From Bradyrhizobium diversitatis (GTDB lineage: Bacteria; Pseudomonadota; Alphaproteobacteria; Rhizobiales; Xanthobacteraceae), in contig NZ_JACEGD010000008.1 of NCBI RefSeq assembly GCF_016031635.1, positions 206,667 through 270,666 of the forward strand: a DNA stretch of 64,000 nt, read 5' to 3'. The position numbers were made by a program, and so were the translations under genes. The notes below the pieces were generated by a model, which did not search any database, was not told the DNA's origin, and saw only the letters and a program-made list of their open reading frames with translations. This document shows positions 35,631 through 46,000 of this stretch, piece after piece (the first letter of the stretch is position 1; the number at the start of each line of letters is the position of its first letter).

Positions 35631-38600
35631 TCAGTCAAAGTGCCGCCATTGCGCGTCCAGATCGCCCGTGAGCCAGGTCGCACCGACGCCAGCGCTCTTC
35701 TGCAGGGCGAACACGGAGCCCTCCCGGCGGGGCACCAGCGTCGACCAGATGTAGTGCGCCCTGCGGCGGACCGCGCCGTATACCATCTCGCGCGGATCAA
35801 CGAGCTCGACGAGCGTCGGTCGAGCGCCGCGGGCATAGAGCGGCACCGACAGTTTTGATCCGGGCGACCCGTTGAGAGGTGCGGCACGGGTCACCGCCGC
35901 ATCTGCCCCGTCAAGTCGCAGAAGCGCGTAGGCGGAGGTGTTGGCAGGCAATTGGGGGCGCTCCGTCACGTCGAGCAGGGTAAGGAGGTGCAACCCCAGC
36001 ACCTCGGCTGTAATGGCGATTTGATCGCGCTCCCTCAAGTCGTCTGCTACCTCGGCAAAATCCTGCGCGATGTTGAGAAATGGCAAGTCTCCGGCGTCGA
36101 CCCGCGGCACGTAAGTCCGACCGAGCGTCACAGGTGTCTCGCCCGAACGCCGGCGCGCCGCCTCGATCGTAATCGGATGCGGCGTGCCGTCGATCACGAG
36201 GTGCGCGCCGTGCTGGTCGGAGAAGTGAACCGGGAGTGGGACCGGAGGCGCTTCTCCGTTTCGCCGCAGGGCCAGCCCGACCTCTACGAAGTCGTCAGGG
36301 CGCACCTCGCCCCGTTCCGCGACCAGGACGAGATCGTACCCCGTCGCCGGGATCGGTCGCCCGATTGGCTTGGGGCAGCCCGTGAGCTGATCATCGTAGG
36401 CCGGGTCGACGAACCGTATGAACATCGGCGTCTCGAGCAGCGCGCGGCGGCCCGCGGAGCGTAGATCAAACCGCAGCCTGCGGACTAGCCCTTCCCGCTT
36501 CACGAGCAGGCCCAGCGTTGCCGCGGTGCCGGCCGCGACCGCCGCTACGGCATCGGGCGCCCGCTCATTTGAACTGGATTGGAAGTCGGCGAGCACCGCT
36601 GGCGCGTCTGGACCGATCTCGGCCGAAAAGGTCTTCGGCCGATACACGGCCCTGCCGATCCACAGCGTCGCCTTCTCGATAGTCCACGCGGGTCTTTCAG
36701 GGGGGTTGAACGCGGCCACCACCGACAGAACGATGCGCCCATCCCAGTCCGCCCCTAGCAGACCTCGTTCGGGCCCGTCGACCTTAACGGTCATCGCGTC
36801 GGTCGAGCGCGGCGGACGGCCAGGTACACGGATGCTTGTTTCGAACGGCGCGAGTGCCCGCGCTGGCCCATGCAGGATAGCAACTGGATACGGCGTCAGG
36901 CTCATATGCGTGTCCGCTTCGTGCGAACTCGTACGAGTACGATCGTCGACGCCGAGCTCCACCGGGCGCGGCGTGCGAAGCCACAGCGGCGTCTCAAGCG
37001 CGCTGTGCGCCGTCGCAGCGCCGTCAGCATAGGCATCGATACCCAGCCGACGTGCCATCCAGACGCCGGCGCGCACGCCGACAGCCGAAAGGATGTGTGA
37101 CGAGGGCAGATAGCCGCGCGGGGCGCCGGGCGGATCGGGGGGCGCCGCAAACCGGCCAGTGCGGCCGGGCAACAGCGCCGCGGGAAGGCGCGCCGTCGTC
37201 GCCTCCGGCAACGCAAACGTCACTTGGGCGGCTCCCGAAGCCGGCGCAGTGGTGAAGGGCCGGAATGGCATAACATCCCGGTCACTAAGCCAGAACCGCG
37301 AGTCCGGCGGCTCCAACAGGCGGCCGGCTGAGCCGGCGAGACCGAACCCCGTGACGGCGCTGCTCGCGGTTAAGGCCACAGTGGTTCCGCCATCGGCATC
37401 TACCGCGCCGGCGGCGTCCATAAGCACCTCGGCGCGTGTTAGAAGCGGGCAAAAGCCATCAAGCACGCCAGGCGGCGCTGACCCCCGCGCAGCCTGCGCC
37501 TGCCGCTGGCCCTGCGGCGCGCGCGCTTCGTCACGCACCGAGGCGACCTGCTGCGGACGATCGAAGCGGGGAGAAATTGAGGTGATGATGAAAGTTTCGC
37601 CGATCAGTGGCACACCTGACGCCAGCGAGCGTACCACCACGAGCCCGACCATGGCCGAAGGCGCGGCCCGCGCCAGTGTCGCTCGCGCCCAGCCGACGAT
37701 GTGGTCGTGCGAGGGCGGCTCCTCGACTGTGACCGTCGCGGCAATCGCGAGCGATCGGCCCGAGGCCGCGGGCGCGATAAGAGTAATTGTCGAAGAGGGC
37801 GGGCTAACCTTCCCGCGCGCCTCTTCCGGGCCGGGGACAAAGGTCAGCGGATCGCCAAGCAATTTATCCGACCACACCGCCCGGTACGGTGCCGTCTTGT
37901 AGATCGGCACCCCGTTCCTGACGAGAGCCTCTGAAACCAGCTCCATGTCAGCCCAGCCGTTTGGTGCGAGGGTGAGGCCGGACGGGTCGACGATGCCGCC
38001 GGCGGCGAGGCGGGCGAACAGGAGCCCGAGCCGCATCGACTGATCCGCCCAGGGATGGACGGGGTCGAGCGTCGTGTTCTCCTTCCCCACCAGGGCGGTC
38101 TCGCCGGCGAACGTCGCCTCGTGCCTGAGCTTGGCGCCAGTCGTGACCAGCTCGCTGGCGATATCGGTGCCACGTTGCACAGCGGCTGCTGCGGCCGCCG
38201 CGCGGCGCGACTTCAGCCGCGCCTTGTGGTCCGGCCGCAACGTCGGAAACCCCGGCACGATCGCCGGGTCGAGCCTGCGTACCAGCCGCGCCCCCGGCGC
38301 CGCCACGGTGAACCAGTCCTCTGTCCCGAGCGCCGCGAGGGCCGGCAGTGGCACGTGCACCAGCCGCTCTCCGCCCGCGTCGGTGAGGAAAAGGAAATGA
38401 TGCGCCGACGTATCGAGGACGATCGACCTGGCGGCCGTGTCAAGCGCCGCCTGCAGCGCCGCCTGTAGCGCCTTCGCGAGGTCGACCGACAGACCCGAGA
38501 TCATCGCCGCGGCGACCCTCGCAATGTTTGCGTCCCCGGTCGAACGCGAGCCGCTAAGGACGACGATATCGCCCGACGTCTGAATCTTTTTCAGCCGAGC

Positions 38601-41600
38601 CATAGCCGCGGTTGGCGAGGAGAGACGTACGATTTGGTGTGCCGACCACTCGACTGTTCCTCCGCCAGGGTGGCTGACCTTGTGCTTCACGTTCGCCGCG
38701 AGATGCACATCCCCGGCGGCAAGTTGCGCGAGGTCGACGGGCGCAGAGGCGAAGGCGATCGTCATCTCGTGCCGAAAGCGCTCGCCACCTGCGCCAACGT
38801 CACCGAGAACAAGCGGAGGATCATCTGCCGACTGCTCGAGCGTCGGAGCAGGCCAGAGATAATCGTCCGCGACTGCGAGCGTGCCACTGATCCGGGTTGT
38901 TCCTTGATCGCCAGGGCGCGTCGCGTCGAACGAGATGTCGAGGAAACCCGGTTTGTCTGTCGGAACTTCGGCGCGCAAGCGGATTGTCGCGCGAGCGTCG
39001 AGAACAGCGAACGAGTCCGGCGCGAGAAGCGCGAGCGCCGATCCCCGCGCTCCTTGCTCGACGGCAAGCCCGCCCATCAGCGTTCCGCCGACGTCCGCTT
39101 GCCACTCGACCGCAACGATATGGCCGTCGAGACTGATTTTCGGCGTGACTGCGAGCGTCATTCCACCGAAGGTACATGTCGATGCCGAGATTATCGGCGG
39201 CTCGCCGGCCAGCTTGAAGCTGTCGCCGAGGCGGAGCTGCGCATGGCCGGGCCCGATAGCAAGAAACAGCCGCGCGCTCACCTCCGGCGCAGCTCCGTCG
39301 TCGAAGAGCCGTACAAGGGCGCCAGCGAAGCCCGTGTCGGTTTTATCCAGTTGGTCCTTGAATTCGATGCCGTCGCCCGTTCGCGTCGGGACGCGGAGTT
39401 CCCGCTCGATCGCGCGTCCGCCCGCTGTGAAACGGAGCGCCGCGGCTTTGACCGTGATCGTGTGCTCAGTGAGGGAGAGACCCGCGACCACGAGAAGCGG
39501 CGCGCCGGCGTCGGCGAGTTCGGGGTTGGCAAGCTCGGGGTCAGCGAGCGGGATCGCAAGGACGCCCGGATCCGATCTAGCAGGGCGGGCGGCGAGGCTC
39601 CAGGACAGCGCCGGTCCGGACCGCTCAAGCTTCAGGTCGACCGGGCCGCTCGCGGAGACAGGACGCCCGTCGAGCAGGAGCTTGATGCGTCCGCCGATCA
39701 CAGCACTCGCAAGGCCATTGCGATCGCTCGTTAGTTTCACCTCGACAAGCGCAAGCGGCTCGAAAAGGAATGGACCGAACGCAAGGTGGCCGGGGGCTTG
39801 AGCAGGCTCTTCGCTGAGCGCCCAAGCAAAGCCGGCGAGATGGTTGCGGTCAACCTGCGTCGAATTGGCCGCCCCGTCGAGGCCGCGCTCGCTGGCAGCG
39901 TCGTCGTACCAGGCGCCGGCAAGGTCGGACTCCAGACTGGGGAGCGGCATCGGCACGTCGCGGAAATGAAAGAGTGCGGCTGGCGCGCCGCCGCTGCGGT
40001 CGACCGCTATCGCCTCGCTGAGAGTGACGAGCTCGTGCCTCGCATCAACGCGCCTGCGCACGAGGTCGCCGGCGTGCATCGGTGGCTCCGAGACGACTCC
40101 GCCCTGATCCAGGAACCTTCTGCGAGCATCGGCCTCGGCCGCAAGACTGCCAAGTAGAAGGCGCCCCGTGCCCGCCGGTCGGCGGAACGTGCCGTGCAGT
40201 CCCATCAGGTCGCCGGTTGCCGGCAAGCCAAGCAGCTCCTGGGTAGGACCGGCCCCTGTCGCCGGGACCAGCGTGAGTCGGCCAGCATGCGTCAGCCGCA
40301 CCTTTGCCGCCGTCTCATCGAGATCGGCCTCCGGGTCCGCTTCCTCGATCACGATTGCGCCATCGAATTCGGCTCCGGAAAGAGCGATGCTCTGGCCGTG
40401 GAATACCGAGGCCAGCTCGTGGCCGCCGTCCTTGCGCGCAACAAGGCGGTTGTCCGCGGCGGTGGCGAGAGCGTGCGACCGGATACGGGCGGCCCACACG
40501 CTGCTCCACGCGCTACGCGTTTCCGTGTCAGGTGCATTAAATGGCAGCGGCGCGAATGTCGCATCCGGCTCCGGCGGAGCGTCGTCCTCGGCAGCGTCCT
40601 GGTCGCGGGGCGGGGGAGGCACGGTGGCGAAGGCAAAGCCCTCGTCGCACAGCGCGAGGTCGTGCCGCACCTCGGCCTCAACAGCCACCGCGAGCGGCGC
40701 GGCATTCCATGTGAGGTCGGCCAGCGCAAACGAACGTGGATTGGACTGCCCCGGGAACAGGGTCAGCGAGGGAAGCGTGGTGATGGCCATTCCGACATCG
40801 TCAATCGGACGCACGTCCGCTGACTCGCTGTCAGCGTCGATCCGGTCCCGCGCAGACGGCTTCACAATCGACCGGATGCGCGGCCGCTCGAACGTGCCGG
40901 TGTCCGGCGGATGTATCCCGATCGTGCTGCTCGTCATCTCGAACGGCACGGCGAATCCTATGACGAGGGGAGCATCCGCGGCGAGGCGGCGCAGCGGGGC
41001 GAGCTCGCGCACCCCCGACGGCTCGCGCGCCGCCGCTCCGGCCGCCGCGAGCGGCATGATCTGAACTGCCGGCAAAGACCCGTGTCGCAGCCACAGCCAT
41101 GGCCGCATTTCGCCATGCTTCCGGGTATCTGTGCCACCGCCGGGGTGGGGAACGCCTGCGGCCGGCCACAACGTCTCAAGCCTCAGGCGCGCCGCCGCAT
41201 CGAAGCGGACTGGCGCGCCGGACGCGTCGGGCGGCTGCAGCACGAGATTTGCGATCGTCGCCGTGACGCGCAGCGCCGAGTCGGAGGGCACGTTCCATGC
41301 CTGCCACTCTGTCCCGCGCAACAGGTCCGGCGTGACGGCGTCAAGGCCGGCGTGTCTCAGCGCACGCTCAGGGGCATCCGGCAACAGGCGATCGGTTGTC
41401 TGGACGAAGGGTGTAACCGGGAGGATCCCGTCGAACCGCATCGAAAGCCGGCGCGACACCACCTTTGCACGTGACAGCGCCCATGTACTTCCGTTGCGCT
41501 CGAATGTGGCCGCGACCTCCGCCTCCTCAGCGCCGGAGATCAGGATCGACCACGCCCGCTCGCCCGTGCCTGCGCCCAGCCGCCAGGAACCACTGCTGCC

Positions 41601-43070
41601 GCCAGGCCCGACGCTCGCGATCGGATCTTCCACCTCAGGCCTTCCGGCCACGACCGCCGCGAGTAGAGGCAGAGTCGCATTGGGGAATGGCCAGTGGAGC
41701 CAGCCGCCGTCGACCGCGGTGAACAGCCACAGCCAGTTAGCTTCTGTCGAACCCCAGTCCGGGTTGAACGCCGGGGGCGCGAACGCCATCTCGCGCCGCA
41801 GCCGTTCCGCATTGGACAGCATCGGTACCGAAAGGCGCAGCGGGTGGCCATCCTGGTCGAGCGTAAGCGTTTCGCGCGCCGCCCTGGCGGTGTCGAACAC
41901 GTAGGTAGCATCCGCCTTGAGGTATGCGCCGGGCGACGGCGTTGCTGTAGTGGCGGCTGAGGTAATAACCAATCCCGTCGCGCCCTCGGCGGCGACGCGG
42001 AACTCCGCCGGCCGCAGCGTCAGAACACTCTCCGTACCATCCGGTGCGCTTCCCAGCGTGGTGACCAGGTTGTCGGAGCGGACGTGCACCACCTTCGCGG
42101 TCTCGTCGACCTGGCTGCGCCGGAGCAGGATCTGCGCTGTCGTCCCGAGCGGCCAGGAAAGCGCCTGGGGCGCAATGTTGTACCCCGCGCGCATCGCCAG
42201 CCAGCGAGGGCCATTGCTGCCTGCAGATGTGCCAAGGATCTCCTCGAGCTCGTCAAGAGCGCCCTGCCAGTCCGCTATCGGCGTGCGCCAAAGTTGCATT
42301 GCGGTGCGTTCGCGTCTCTCGTCGCCTCCGACCGAGATGCGAAACCAGGCCGACAACGTATCCGTTCGCCACGGAAGTGCGATGCTGCCCGCGATCGCCA
42401 CACCGTCTGGCAGGAGGGCGATCTTGCTCGCAAGGTCGGCGGGGATGACGCGCTCGTCGGGCGGGCCGAGCCGCAGCGCCGCGCGCGCTTTACCAAGGTA
42501 CCCGTTAACCGGCTGGAACCAGATCTCCCCGGCGAGCAGGCGGGTGGCGGGAAGGAAGATTGTGTCGACGTTGGTCGAGGCGAGAGACCTGTTGCGTGGG
42601 AAGCGGCCGATCGTGTCGAGCAAAAGCTCGCTCGTTCGCTCGCTGTCAAAGGCGTAGCCGTTGAGGCTCGTCGATCCCGGCAGCGGAAGGCTGGGGAATC
42701 CCCCGTTGTCGGTATCGATCGCGATCAGACTGAGGCGCGAGAGCGAGGCCGCGGCCTGCGCACCTCGCCAAAGGTCGGAGATCGTCGCGCGCAGCACGGT
42801 GGGCCGGCGCAGGCCGCTGATCGCGGAATCGGCCGGCACCTCACTTTCGGCGAGGGTGTCCAGCGCAAGCGCGCGACCGCCCCGCCGCCTGGCGAGAATG
42901 CAGGCAACCGACCAGTTAGGCCCGACGACGCGCAGTCGCCCGGTAGTTCGGCCGACTGCAAGCGTCGACCAGGCGCGGTCGGGCTCCTCCGTGGGCTCCC
43001 CCGGGCGTGGCTCGCGGCGCGAGTACAGCGACGGGAAAAGCGCGCGCAGTCGGGAAACGTCAAACGCCAT
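35631..43070 (-). CDS. Giant protein of 2479 residues, unknown function
   Basis: The gene is one uninterrupted frame of 7.4 kb. ATG 43070 is chosen because it overlaps the stop of the preceding giant gene by 11 bases; the frame extends upstream only inside that gene. The protein starts MAFDVSRLRALFPSLYSRR, has no signal peptide or membrane helix, and reads as alternating beta-strand and loop segments rich in Ala, Arg, Pro and Asp. It has repeated phrases such as AWSILISGAEEAEV, RLSMRFDGILPV and HHFLFLTDAGGERLVHVPL. Near the C-terminus are GYDLVLVAERGEVRPDDFVEVG and AHYIWSTLVPRREGSVFAL. I recognise no enzymatic motif. Absence of stops over 2479 codons with normal codon use shows it is under selection. 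Confidence 0.85.
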   Translation of the reverse strand: MAFDVSRLRALFPSLYSRREPRPGEPTEEPDRAWSTLAVGRTTGRLRVVGPNWSVACILARRRGGRALALDTLAESEVPADSAISGLRRPTVLRATISDLWRGAQAAASLSRLSLIAIDTDNGGFPSLPLPGSTSLNGYAFDSERTSELLLDTIGRFPRNRSLASTNVDTIFLPATRLLAGEIWFQPVNGYLGKARAALRLGPPDERVIPADLASKIALLPDGVAIAGSIALPWRTDTLSAWFRISVGGDERRERTAMQLWRTPIADWQGALDELEEILGTSAGSNGPRWLAMRAGYNIAPQALSWPLGTTAQILLRRSQVDETAKVVHVRSDNLVTTLGSAPDGTESVLTLRPAEFRVAAEGATGLVITSAATTATPSPGAYLKADATYVFDTARAARETLTLDQDGHPLRLSVPMLSNAERLRREMAFAPPAFNPDWGSTEANWLWLFTAVDGGWLHWPFPNATLPLLAAVVAGRPEVEDPIASVGPGGSSGSWRLGAGTGERAWSILISGAEEAEVAATFERNGSTWALSRAKVVSRRLSMRFDGILPVTPFVQTTDRLLPDAPERALRHAGLDAVTPDLLRGTEWQAWNVPSDSALRVTATIANLVLQPPDASGAPVRFDAAARLRLETLWPAAGVPHPGGGTDTRKHGEMRPWLWLRHGSLPAVQIMPLAAAGAAAREPSGVRELAPLRRLAADAPLVIGFAVPFEMTSSTIGIHPPDTGTFERPRIRSIVKPSARDRIDADSESADVRPIDDVGMAITTLPSLTLFPGQSNPRSFALADLTWNAAPLAVAVEAEVRHDLALCDEGFAFATVPPPPRDQDAAEDDAPPEPDATFAPLPFNAPDTETRSAWSSVWAARIRSHALATAADNRLVARKDGGHELASVFHGQSIALSGAEFDGAIVIEEADPEADLDETAAKVRLTHAGRLTLVPATGAGPTQELLGLPATGDLMGLHGTFRRPAGTGRLLLGSLAAEADARRRFLDQGGVVSEPPMHAGDLVRRRVDARHELVTLSEAIAVDRSGGAPAALFHFRDVPMPLPSLESDLAGAWYDDAASERGLDGAANSTQVDRNHLAGFAWALSEEPAQAPGHLAFGPFLFEPLALVEVKLTSDRNGLASAVIGGRIKLLLDGRPVSASGPVDLKLERSGPALSWSLAARPARSDPGVLAIPLADPELANPELADAGAPLLVVAGLSLTEHTITVKAAALRFTAGGRAIERELRVPTRTGDGIEFKDQLDKTDTGFAGALVRLFDDGAAPEVSARLFLAIGPGHAQLRLGDSFKLAGEPPIISASTCTFGGMTLAVTPKISLDGHIVAVEWQADVGGTLMGGLAVEQGARGSALALLAPDSFAVLDARATIRLRAEVPTDKPGFLDISFDATRPGDQGTTRISGTLAVADDYLWPAPTLEQSADDPPLVLGDVGAGGERFRHEMTIAFASAPVDLAQLAAGDVHLAANVKHKVSHPGGGTVEWSAHQIVRLSSPTAAMARLKKIQTSGDIVVLSGSRSTGDANIARVAAAMISGLSVDLAKALQAALQAALDTAARSIVLDTSAHHFLFLTDAGGERLVHVPLPALAALGTEDWFTVAAPGARLVRRLDPAIVPGFPTLRPDHKARLKSRRAAAAAAAVQRGTDIASELVTTGAKLRHEATFAGETALVGKENTTLDPVHPWADQSMRLGLLFARLAAGGIVDPSGLTLAPNGWADMELVSEALVRNGVPIYKTAPYRAVWSDKLLGDPLTFVPGPEEARGKVSPPSSTITLIAPAASGRSLAIAATVTVEEPPSHDHIVGWARATLARAAPSAMVGLVVVRSLASGVPLIGETFIITSISPRFDRPQQVASVRDEARAPQGQRQAQAARGSAPPGVLDGFCPLLTRAEVLMDAAGAVDADGGTTVALTASSAVTGFGLAGSAGRLLEPPDSRFWLSDRDVMPFRPFTTAPASGAAQVTFALPEATTARLPAALLPGRTGRFAAPPDPPGAPRGYLPSSHILSAVGVRAGVWMARRLGIDAYADGAATAHSALETPLWLRTPRPVELGVDDRTRTSSHEADTHMSLTPYPVAILHGPARALAPFETSIRVPGRPPRSTDAMTVKVDGPERGLLGADWDGRIVLSVVAAFNPPERPAWTIEKATLWIGRAVYRPKTFSAEIGPDAPAVLADFQSSSNERAPDAVAAVAAGTAATLGLLVKREGLVRRLRFDLRSAGRRALLETPMFIRFVDPAYDDQLTGCPKPIGRPIPATGYDLVLVAERGEVRPDDFVEVGLALRRNGEAPPVPLPVHFSDQHGAHLVIDGTPHPITIEAARRRSGETPVTLGRTYVPRVDAGDLPFLNIAQDFAEVADDLRERDQIAITAEVLGLHLLTLLDVTERPQLPANTSAYALLRLDGADAAVTRAAPLNGSPGSKLSVPLYARGARPTLVELVDPREMVYGAVRRRAHYIWSTLVPRREGSVFALQKSAGVGATWLTGDLDAQWRHFD

Positions 43071-46000
43071 ACGAGTCTCCCCAGCGAGCGGGCGGCAGAT
43101 TGCCGTGGTGAGCGACGACAGAAAGCACAACGCGTCGGAGCACGTGGAGTTCGGCAAGTGTGCGAGCGAGTGCGGCGAGGGCGGCCGCCTCTGCCGCGGT
43201 AGGTGGTGGGTCAGGGAGCGGCAGCTGCGCTGCCGCCGCAGCAGCATACACCGCCTCGTTGAGGTCACCGAGAATCAGGAAACGCTCGCCAGCGCCGATC
43301 TCTGGCGGGATCGTGTCGATCGGGCGCCAGGCCCTGCTGTCATGAAGCCACAGGGTGTGTTCGACCTGCGCCAGCGCTGCGTCGATCGGTCTGACGTCTA
43401 AAGCCTGTGGAAACGGCTCGCTGAGGATCACGTTCTGCTTCGTCTCAATCTCATGCAGCAGGTCGACATCATCGCCGGCGAGCTCCGCGGCCGCCAGGCG
43501 TGTGTGATCGAGCACAAGGCGCAGGCCAATCTCGCGGTCTGCCTGCGTGGCGCTGATCTCTCCGGCCGCATCGAGTGAGGGCCTGTAGAGCCAGCGCGGC
43601 CCATCGAGAGGAGCAATTTCAGTCACCTTCCATGTGTCGGCAGCGCCTTCTACTCGCAGGCGAACCGAGAGCGCGGCGAGCCGGGCGACCCGATCCGTTG
43701 CGAACTGCTTGCGATCGGCCGCCTCCCGGACCGCGACCGCAATCTCGTCAGCGAGCGGCAGCGGCCACGCCTTGAAAACGTCGACGGAAAACGGGAGACC
43801 CTCGTGCCAGCTCGCCGAAGGCGCAGGGTAGTCGATGGGAGCGGCCGTGAGCTCGTTCGACACGTTTCGATGGACAAATAGTGTCGGTGTCGCTGTGACG
43901 CCTGAGATCTGCGGGGAGGTTTCCAACTCTGTGTTGACGCTGGCCAACACGAAGGTGTTGGCCTCTGCGTTCACATTCGAGATTGTCTGCACGCCATTGG
44001 CGGCCGTCATGCTGGTCCCGATGGCGCCGGCGATCCTGACTCTCATGCCGTCGGAAAATTTGGAGATGTCCGAGGCATCGACTGTGCAGACGGCAGGATT
44101 GCTGTTCGACAGCTCGTTTACGATGACTGTGCCGATGAGTGATGCGTCCTTGCGGGGCTCGACCACGGCTATGGTAGCGCGGGCGCCACTTGTCTCTGCG
44201 ACTATCTCGATCCGGCCGAGCGGATCGGGCAGGCAGCCGAATGTGCGGGGGAGGCGTTCACCCGCAAGATGTCCGGCGAGCGCTGCCGGTGCGATGTGCT
44301 CGAACAGGCGTGGGAAGCGCGTCGTGATGCGAGCACCAGTCCGCGGCAGGAGGTATGGCACCACAGCGTGGCCGCGGAGAACATTCGCAAGCTTGGCGTG
44401 GCGCGCAGAAAGGTCCTCGAAGGCCGACCAGTCCGGCGTCGGCGCAAAAATCGTAGGACTAGCGTCGGCTGGAAGCGGCGGAATCGCATTGGGGGCGGGC
44501 AACGCTATCTCAAGCGGCGGCGACTGCACCGACACTGCGCGTGCGACAACGGTGACGGTCTGTTTGTAGTAGAACGCCTCGGCCGGCGTGACGATGCGCA
44601 ACCCGCCGAAGCGAGCAAGCGGGGCCGTGGCGAGGAACGTATCCGCACCGAGTCCGTCCGGCGGCGCTTCCGCGCGACCAGGTGCGAGGTCCGGCGGCCA
44701 CGAGACGTCAGCGACGAGGCCTTCCGCCTCGAGATCATCGACCCACTGGTCGAATGCGAATGCCATGGTGTAGCGTCGCCGCAAATCCTGGAATTCGAGT
44801 TTTCGGGCGACAAGGAGATTGGCGCGCGAGAGCGCCTGCTCGACATGCTCGGAAAGAGCCAGCTCGTGGTACTCCACCGCGTCAGGCGTGGTGAGCAGGC
44901 GCAGCCCGACTGCTTTGGGCGCGACGAGCTTGCGCCTGCGCGGGATGTCGACGTCAACGCAGCTTTCCGGGGCGAACCCGTCCGGCTCGGGCGGTTCGGC
45001 GCCGGTCTGCAGCATATGATAACGGTCGACGACGCGCACCGCATAGGAGCGCAGACTCGCAAGGTCCTCGCGGATCGGGTGCGTGTAGGCAAGCGTGCCG
45101 CGGCCGTCGGGCGCCATGCGCGAGGGCATTGCACCTTTCGGTGCGACGAGCGTCGCGATGCGGTTGTCCACCGATGCCGACCGGAAATAGCGCGCCGACC
45201 AGCGGATGTACGCCTGGGGTAGCAACGCATCCTGCTTCAGTTCGTCCGCCGTCGCGCCCGGAAACGCCTGCACCAGATGGTCGAGGAAGCCCTGGTAGTA
45301 TGGAGCGGCCGTCAATTGCGGAGGCTGATCCGGAAGCACATCGGTGCGCATGAGTGCGCTGGCCACCACATCTTCCTGCAGCGGGAAGAGGCCGAACGGG
45401 GTGAGCGCGGGATCTTCAGCGGCAGCGACGAGAGGCACTGGTCGCTCAGCCAGCTGCTCGCTCCAGAAGTGGTCGCCGATCCGGAATGCTGTACTCGGGG
45501 GGGCGCTCGACCGCCAGCTCAAGACGGCCCGCCGGCAAGTGCCCGGCAGGATCGTTCGGAACGGAATTTCGGTGTCGGCGGCCGGGAACATGGCTGTACG
45601 GACCGGGTCGTCGAGGTAGATGACCGAAAGGTCCGCGCGGAGGCGGACCGGGTGCCCTTCGCCCGACAGCAGGCCGTCAGGGTCGTGGAATACCGAATAG
45701 GACACCCCGCGGTGCGCCGTCCAGTCGTCTCCACGGCGCAGCCAGACGGGTCTCGGACGCAACGTGAGTTGCACCATCGAGAGAGCGATCGGATCGGACT
45801 CGGCGAGCAGGGTGCGCCGTATCTCAGTCGTCACCGCTCGCTCGTGCTGCAAGGGCAGGTCCATCGCAAGGTAGCTTTCGCTTTCCGCGAGATCAGCGAA
45901 GGAAGCGACACGTTGCCGGACAGCTTCTCGTGCGACCTGGATCTCGCGACGCACCTGGGATTGGGTCAGGTAGACGCCCGATACGGGGTCGCGCAACGCA

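Noticed and set aside
34748..35887. Long form of the membrane protein starting at 35887
   Set aside because: The first ~98 codons lie inside the preceding giant gene and read as Arg-rich shadow. A TTG with AGGAGG at 35593 explains the start better.
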